10,416 nucleotides of DNA, from positions 14,223 to 24,638 of the forward strand of contig ML210464.1 in the NCBI GenBank assembly GCA_004369085.1. The letters are read 5' to 3'. Position 1 is the first letter of the stretch; every line of letters starts with the position of its first letter. The notes under the pieces were generated by a model. The model saw only the letters and a list, made by a program, of their open reading frames with translations, searched no databases and was not told where the DNA came from. The position numbers and the translations under genes are program-made. The stretch comes from Coprinopsis marcescibilis. Taxonomy: Eukaryota > Basidiomycota > Agaricomycetes > Agaricales > Psathyrellaceae. Positions 6,076-10,416 of the stretch are shown here, piece by piece.

Positions 6076-8697
6076 TCCTGTACCCTCGAGCAAGGTGTTA
6101 ATAATGTCGGTTTGACCTCGGTCCAATGTTTCGTCGATTGCGCCACGGACGTCGATACCCTTGGCCTGGAGCAGAATCTTGACGATATCGTGGTGACCTT
6201 CCTGCGCTGCCAGCATAAGAGCTGTCCTCCGATCCGCATTTTCCGCATTGACGTCGATCCCTTCCGCTTCCAGTAACAGTTGGAGGATGTGTCGTTGCCC
6301 ATTGCGAGATGCACAGGCCAAGGGAGTGTCCCTAGGCAAAGTTGTAATCGCTCGATTGACGTCGACCCCCCTTGTGGACAGTATGATCTCGACAACGCCA
6401 GCGTGACGGTTAGCCACAGCAGCGTACAGGGCTGTATCTCCCCACCTGCCTGTCAAGTTGAAGTCTACTCCTTCTACACTCATCATAAATGCCACAGCAT
6501 CCTTGCTTCCCGCCCTTGCTGCTAGCGTCAAAGGGGTGGATCCAGCTGAGCCCCTACTATTGTAGGCTTGAATCCTCGCGGTGGTGGTCCGTCCTTCCGA
6601 TTCGAACCTGTCGAAATATTGGCAAATCCCGTATGCGGCAGCAACATGGATAGAGTTAAGCCGCCCCAATCCTTCAACATCCCAATGGTGGAAGTCGTAC
6701 GGTAACTCATGTACATATCCACGGCCGTGAAATGATGGATATTGTCTGCAGTCGTCGAGAAATGCCAAAGCTGAAGATGGTATCAATCTGGACTGTGTCA
6801 CATGAAAACCCCAATATTTGTAGGGATAGTTGGCCATTGGGGTTTGCCGGAGCGATGCGAATCGATCCCATACTGCCTCGTCATCGTGAGAGTCGAGAGA
6901 CACATCGTGGAATCTGTAGTGTCGAAGGAATGATATACAGGCGGCGGCGATCAAGGCATGTGGATCATCAAGATAATGTTGCTCTAACTTCTCGACCATG
7001 TATTCGGCTGCACTGTAGTCTTCAAAGCGGTCAGTGCCCAGACCTAAATCGCCAAAGATGGACAACTTACGAACGAAGCGGACGATGTTTCGTTTATCCA
7101 CCTCACGAGAACGAAAATCCAGATTCGCCCAACCGGTACACGGCTCAACTTGGATTAAACCACAGCACAGTGATAGGACAGAGTCGATGCCAGCTGGTTC
7201 AAGTTTGTCGTCGAACCGGAATGTCTCAGGGCACACAGACACTGCGAGCACCAGCTCGTTAGGTGTCAGCGGCCTCTGGGAACAGGTGACCCAGATGAGC
7301 ACTCGTTTCGCAAGGTCAGCTTGAGGTTCAGGCAACGCCTTGATGCGCTCCATCGTCTTGTCATACATTCCGTCCAGCCCTTGTGGAAGACTGTCCAATG
7401 CCTTTCGCACATCACTTTCACTGGCGCACGCTTTCAACACATCGAGATGGAGCGAAGCGAGCAGGAACCTATATAGTGGTTAACAACCAGAGACATCGTG
7501 AACAGGTTTCTCGACTCACATCCCGGAAGATTTCGAGCTGATCATCGAGACGACTTCAGCCTTCAATGTCGCACTATTCATGAGCAGCCTGCGAAGTGCA
7601 GGCATACGATGGATCTTCTGGTCGATGAGCAGGGCAATATCGGGATCGGAGGCAATGATAGTGAGAAACCGAGCATCAGGGACAATGTCCTTGAGGGAAT
7701 CCAACGGGCGAGAGGTGATGAAGAAGTGGACAGGGAGGGATGAGAGTATTTCGAGGAGATCGACCTGGATATCCGACGCGGCTTCGTCGAGACCATCCAG
7801 GATGTAGAATGTTTGCTTGAACAGGCCAGAAGTCGCAATCTGTCTCAACAGATCAAGAACCTCTGCCTCAGACGGGCGCGTGTTCTCTCGTTTATGGCGC
7901 TCGTACATCGGCTTCACGAATGGCAGGACCTGAGGATGCCGTTCAAGGAGTTGGCGGAGGAGGGCCAAGAGGATGTCGATGACCATCAATCGTTCCGTGT
8001 AGCGGCAGAAAGCGAAGAGGAGGCAGATGTCGTTGGACTCGGATTCCGCAACGAGCTTCTGGAGGTATTCAATCACAATGCATCTGCGATCATCGATACG
8101 AGGCTGTGCAGGTGGACAAGAAACTCGACCTACGCAACGACCGTCTTCCCAGCTCCAGCTGCAACTTTGGGTTAGCAATGCTTTGATAGCATTGGAAAAC
8201 TGAGTACTTACGCATCCCTGTCCCCCAGACTATCCCTCCCAAGAGACTCATTAACCACTCCTGAAACCAGTCACTATCGATCACCTCGCGTCCCGTTTCC
8301 GGTGTCCTCTTCGCCATGTTCTCGTTAAAGATGTTGCGAAAGTTGAGCTTACTCAACCATTCCATCATTTTGTCCAACAGTTCTGTGTATGTCGTTCAGA
8401 ATGGGCTATCACACAGAACCAGAGTTGGCGCACTATTGTCGGTAATTGTGGAGGCTGCACCTCCTGCCGTGTTGTGATATGTGATGTTCCCTCCCGCGAC
8501 CGTGAAATTACTGTTAATTATTTGAACCCCTTGAGCTCCTTGTAGCACATGAGCGCCCAATGCACCTCGTATATAGTGCCGTAACCCAAAAACGTTCGGG
8601 CCAACCTATAAAATCGGTCAAGTAATTTCAGCACCATGCCGCCGTGGTTAGTGGCTATATCGAAGTGACTTACTAGCGTCGAAAGGCTGGGTCCCAT
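4933..8697 (-). CDS. NLR-B: NACHT-ankyrin STAND protein
   Basis: Predicted intracellular NLR-type receptor: nucleotide-switch NACHT plus an ankyrin sensor. Exons in transcript order are 8674-8697, 8434-8605, 8212-8382, 8134-8158, 7520-8083, 7071-7468 and 4933-7019, giving about 1146 aa. Introns are 68, 51, 53, 50, 51 and 51 nt, and the phases all chain. The start ATG follows an in-frame TGA and gives an 8-codon exon as in NLR-A. Residues 29-50 hold the Gly-rich GAQGVQI...FTVAGGN motif; P-loop GMPGAGKT is at 121-128, Walker B FYILDGLDEA at 223-232 and ITSRP at 253-257. A helical/winged-helix linker follows (LPQGLDGMYDKTMERI, then FVHDYSAAEYM), and ankyrin repeats run from about residue 610 to the end. 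The reading frame stops at TAG 4933-4935, although ankyrin coding continues beyond it. The ligand is unknown. Confidence 0.88.
7020..7070 (-). other. NLR-B intron, 51 nt, frame-preserving
   Basis: GTAAGT donor, CACTGAC branch-like site and GAAG acceptor. The intron has no stop and is 17 codons long, so an ORF caller reads through it. Splicing creates RFVHDYSAAEYM, the conserved 'VHYSAQEYM'-like motif after NACHT in fungal STAND proteins; the unspliced frame breaks that motif. Confidence 0.85.
7500..8346. repeat. Direct duplicate block, copy 2 (NACHT half of NLR-B)
   Basis: Partner of 29-875. In exon 5 I count about 17 differing residues of 187 between the encoded proteins, mostly conservative (I/L, K/R, D/S). 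Confidence 0.9.
8134..8158 (-). other. 25-nt micro-exon encoding the NLR-B P-loop
   Basis: Flanked by a 53-nt intron (8159-8211) and a 50-nt intron (8084-8133). It encodes the end of GMPGAGKT plus VV and part of an Ala codon. The exon, its phases (1 in, 2 out) and its flanking introns are conserved in NLR-A. Confidence 0.85.
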
Positions 8698-8800
8698 CCT
8701 TCTGCCACTTGCAGTTGAATGGGCAATACTTCAAACAAGAGAGAACGATGAGAGGAAGAACAAAGAAGAGCAAAGCTGTGCAGGGGATATAAGAATGATT
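8698..8800 (-). promoter_or_regulatory. Probable core promoter and leader of NLR-B
   Basis: On the minus strand a TATA-like CTTATATC (8786-8793) lies about 90 nt upstream of the ATG, followed by a long CT-rich tract (about 8728-8776) and an in-frame TGA. This is a usual fungal layout. The evidence is compositional only. Confidence 0.35.
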
Positions 8801-9101
8801 CCCATGGGCAATCGATAGGGCCTCATGTGACCTATATCGAGAACGGCTTTGATTCAATGTATTGCCTTTAACTGTGCCTAATACATACGATAGTTCCTGA
8901 GCAGATACACACCAGCTGGGGCAGCCCACCACGCATCCACCTTGCGGCATTGCAGGTGTGTTTCACATTGTCTAAATGAACCAAAAATGAATGCATATCG
9001 AAGACACTAAGGATATCGCCAATCCCAGTCAAGAAGCCTATGAAAAGGGTTGAGCCTCCAAATCGATGTTCAGGAACAAATAGCACTCGCGTTATCTGGA
9101 T

Positions 9102-9400
9102 TCAGTCACACATAACCCCCGCAGCTCTCTTTGCACGAGCTATGCTTTGAGCATTTACAGCATTCAATATGCTCACCACGCTTCGTTGGCCACAGCAGGC
9201 CATCACACGCGGACCTCGGTGACGTCTTGTAACGACGATCCAGGGATGACGTTTTTGCCAACTTGGCCCTGCTTGGGACATTTCTCAGAGGTATGATTGG
9301 AGAAAAAAAGAAAGTACGCACCGAATGTCATACTCGAGAAAGAAATCGCGTTGATTGTCGTAGGGTACACCTCAACGACGCCAACTCTTCTGCGTTCCAT
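9102..9400 (-). CDS. Candidate small spliced gene, about 81 aa, unknown function
   Basis: A model with exons 9322-9400 and 9102-9268 and a 53-nt intron (9269-9321; GTGCGT donor, T-rich centre, CTGAG branch-like site, AGCAG acceptor). The reading frame is kept across the junction and ends at TGA 9102-9104. Upstream on the minus strand lie a TATA-like TTTTTATCA (9539-9547) and a CT-rich tract of about 60 nt (near 9484-9540), as expected for a fungal promoter. The product would be basic (RRR, KRH, RRHRGPR) with a Cys-Cys pair, no signal peptide and no domain I know. The splice and promoter signals are suggestive; the coding evidence is weak, and chance is quite possible. Confidence 0.2.
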
Positions 9401-9947
9401 TGGACGACTGCAAGAGCGAACTGTTGGGGACGCAAGTTTGTTCAAAGATACCAGTGCAGCTGGACGTGAATGCGGTAGGTAAGTAGGAAGATGTTGCGGT
9501 TAGAGAGTGCGAGGTGAGGGCGAGGGTGAATCTGGGGTGATAAAAAGGTTGTGCACTTGATTATCATTGCTCGCTTCTTCGTGTTCGTGTGGAGGAGGGC
9601 AGCTGCCGCAGCTGGTTCTCAGTGTTCGCCATCTGAGAGAACGCTGAGATTGGAACTTGACTGACGAGCAACGTCGGCCGTGCCTGAAAAAGTTTGGCCA
9701 TGCTGTCATCGAAACTCTTGTACTTATGGACTCGACTGGGACAGGTCACAACGTTCTCAACTTTCAACGTTAGCAGCCTGAGCACCAAACGTGGCTGCAA
9801 GTCATTCTCATGGTGGGCCAACGATGCGAATCGTTCGTTGCTCTCTGACCGAGAAACCTGACGAGATTAGACAATGTATTTGCGAGACTAATAATGTTTG
9901 ACGTACAGTGCACTGTTGTCATGCCCCGGCGGTGTTCGAGTCGACGC

Positions 9948-9982
9948 GTGGTCGAGTCTGGCATCATGGGCGACTCGACCAC
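9948..9982. repeat. Perfect 11-bp inverted repeat with 13-nt loop
   Basis: GTGGTCGAGTC at 9948-9958 is the exact reverse complement of 9972-9982. It could form a hairpin or be a palindromic protein-binding site. No T-run or gene end is beside it that would suggest a terminator. Confidence 0.5.
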
Positions 9983-10416
9983 CTGCCCCTCCGTTCATAT
10001 CTGTCTCTGTCCTCATACCCTTTGGCATCCAGGTTGTTGGCGCTGTTGAAGAGGCCATTGAAGCGGAACAGCGAGAGGCTGGGCATGACTATCCAGGAAG
10101 ACATTGCTCCTTGTGCGCTCTGGTACATGTTGCCATACCTTCAGCTCGACTCTATGTCGTACCCGTCGTGCCCTGTGTTCTGAACGTCGACCAGAATTCT
10201 GCGTGGGTCGTGGCTTTTTAGACGTACAATCGTATGGGCTACAAACGGCCTTATGGCATATCGACTCGGGAACGATGAAGACTGAAAATGACGGGGCAGA
10301 GTAGAATCATACGAAAATGTGTTTAGATTCAGGGGAAAGGGCAAACCAAAGCAAAACTTTTTTGACACAGTGCTGATGGATGTTCCCAGGGCTATCCCGT
10401 CGCCTTCGGGCGCAGT

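Larger units (their letters stand above)
8801..10416. other. About 1.6 kb without a confident gene
   Basis: All open frames are short and overlap on both strands, and none shows a family motif that I recognise. Weak coding hints on the minus strand are a two-exon candidate at 9102-9400 and a 54-codon frame at 9964-10128 (starting MYQSAQGAMSSW, ending in an Arg/Tyr/Asp-rich tail), which could be an exon of a gene extending past the right edge. A plausible 49-nt intron-like sequence (GTACGT...CGTCAG with a CTAAT branch) sits near 9858-9906, but joining its flanks gives no extended frame. Confidence 0.4.

Noticed and set aside
6732..7262. 176-codon plus-strand frame inside NLR-B
   Set aside because: Antisense to the linker region; Arg/Cys-rich random-looking composition, no domain.
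8648..8950. 100-codon minus frame with a hydrophobic stretch just upstream of NLR-B
   Set aside because: Its frame does not join to NLR-B exon 2 in the right phase, and it covers the CT-rich promoter tract, which explains the Phe/Leu run.
9106..9321. Frame ending in a Cys-rich tail (ECCKCSKHSSCKESC), metallothionein-like at first sight
   Set aside because: Cysteine spacing is not that of fungal metallothioneins, and most of the frame is low-quality Ser/Lys/Arg sequence overlapping the intron of another candidate.

Overview
The window looks like nuclear DNA of a filamentous basidiomycete, most likely an Agaricomycete. The evidence is short introns (about 50-70 nt, GT...AG, with CTNAC/CTGAC-like branch sites), large NACHT-ankyrin NLR-type genes with the fungal 'GxPGAGKT' P-loop, and a fungal INO1. 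There is no operon structure, and I recognise no transposon, tRNA, rRNA or CRISPR array.

Layout from left to right. (1) 1-1245, minus strand: the 5' half of an NLR gene (NLR-A; five exons visible, the rest off the left edge). (2) 1246-1936: intergenic, serving as the divergent promoter region for NLR-A and INO1. (3) About 1937-3818, plus strand: INO1, inositol-3-phosphate synthase, with three clear introns. It has two single-base frame breaks, both in C runs, and a substitution in a core motif. (4) 3819-4314: tail-to-tail intergenic region. (5) 4933-8697, minus strand: a second NLR gene (NLR-B; eight exons reconstructed here by matching introns between the two copies and to the protein family). 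It encodes an N-terminal Gly-rich motif, NACHT, a helical/winged-helix linker and about 16 ankyrin repeats. An in-frame TAG at 4933-4935 is followed by 205 further open ankyrin codons (4315-4932). (6) 8698-10416: about 1.7 kb with no confident gene, holding the NLR-B promoter, one weak candidate for a small spliced gene and a perfect 11-bp inverted repeat.

The two NLR genes are direct paralogs in the same orientation, flanking INO1. Over 29-875 versus 7500-8346 they are nearly the same, introns included; NACHT exon 5 differs at about 17 of 187 residues. Their first 75 or so residues are strongly diverged. NLR-A begins with a myristoylation-type signal followed by a basic patch; NLR-B keeps Met-Gly but lacks both features. 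Both carry a short β-prone motif (GAQGVxI...F.V.AGG) where fungal NLRs usually place an effector or signalling motif. The likely biology is nucleotide-regulated, repeat-sensing proteins of the fungal STAND/NLR class (heterokaryon incompatibility or innate immunity). INO1 is an unrelated metabolic gene caught between the two copies.
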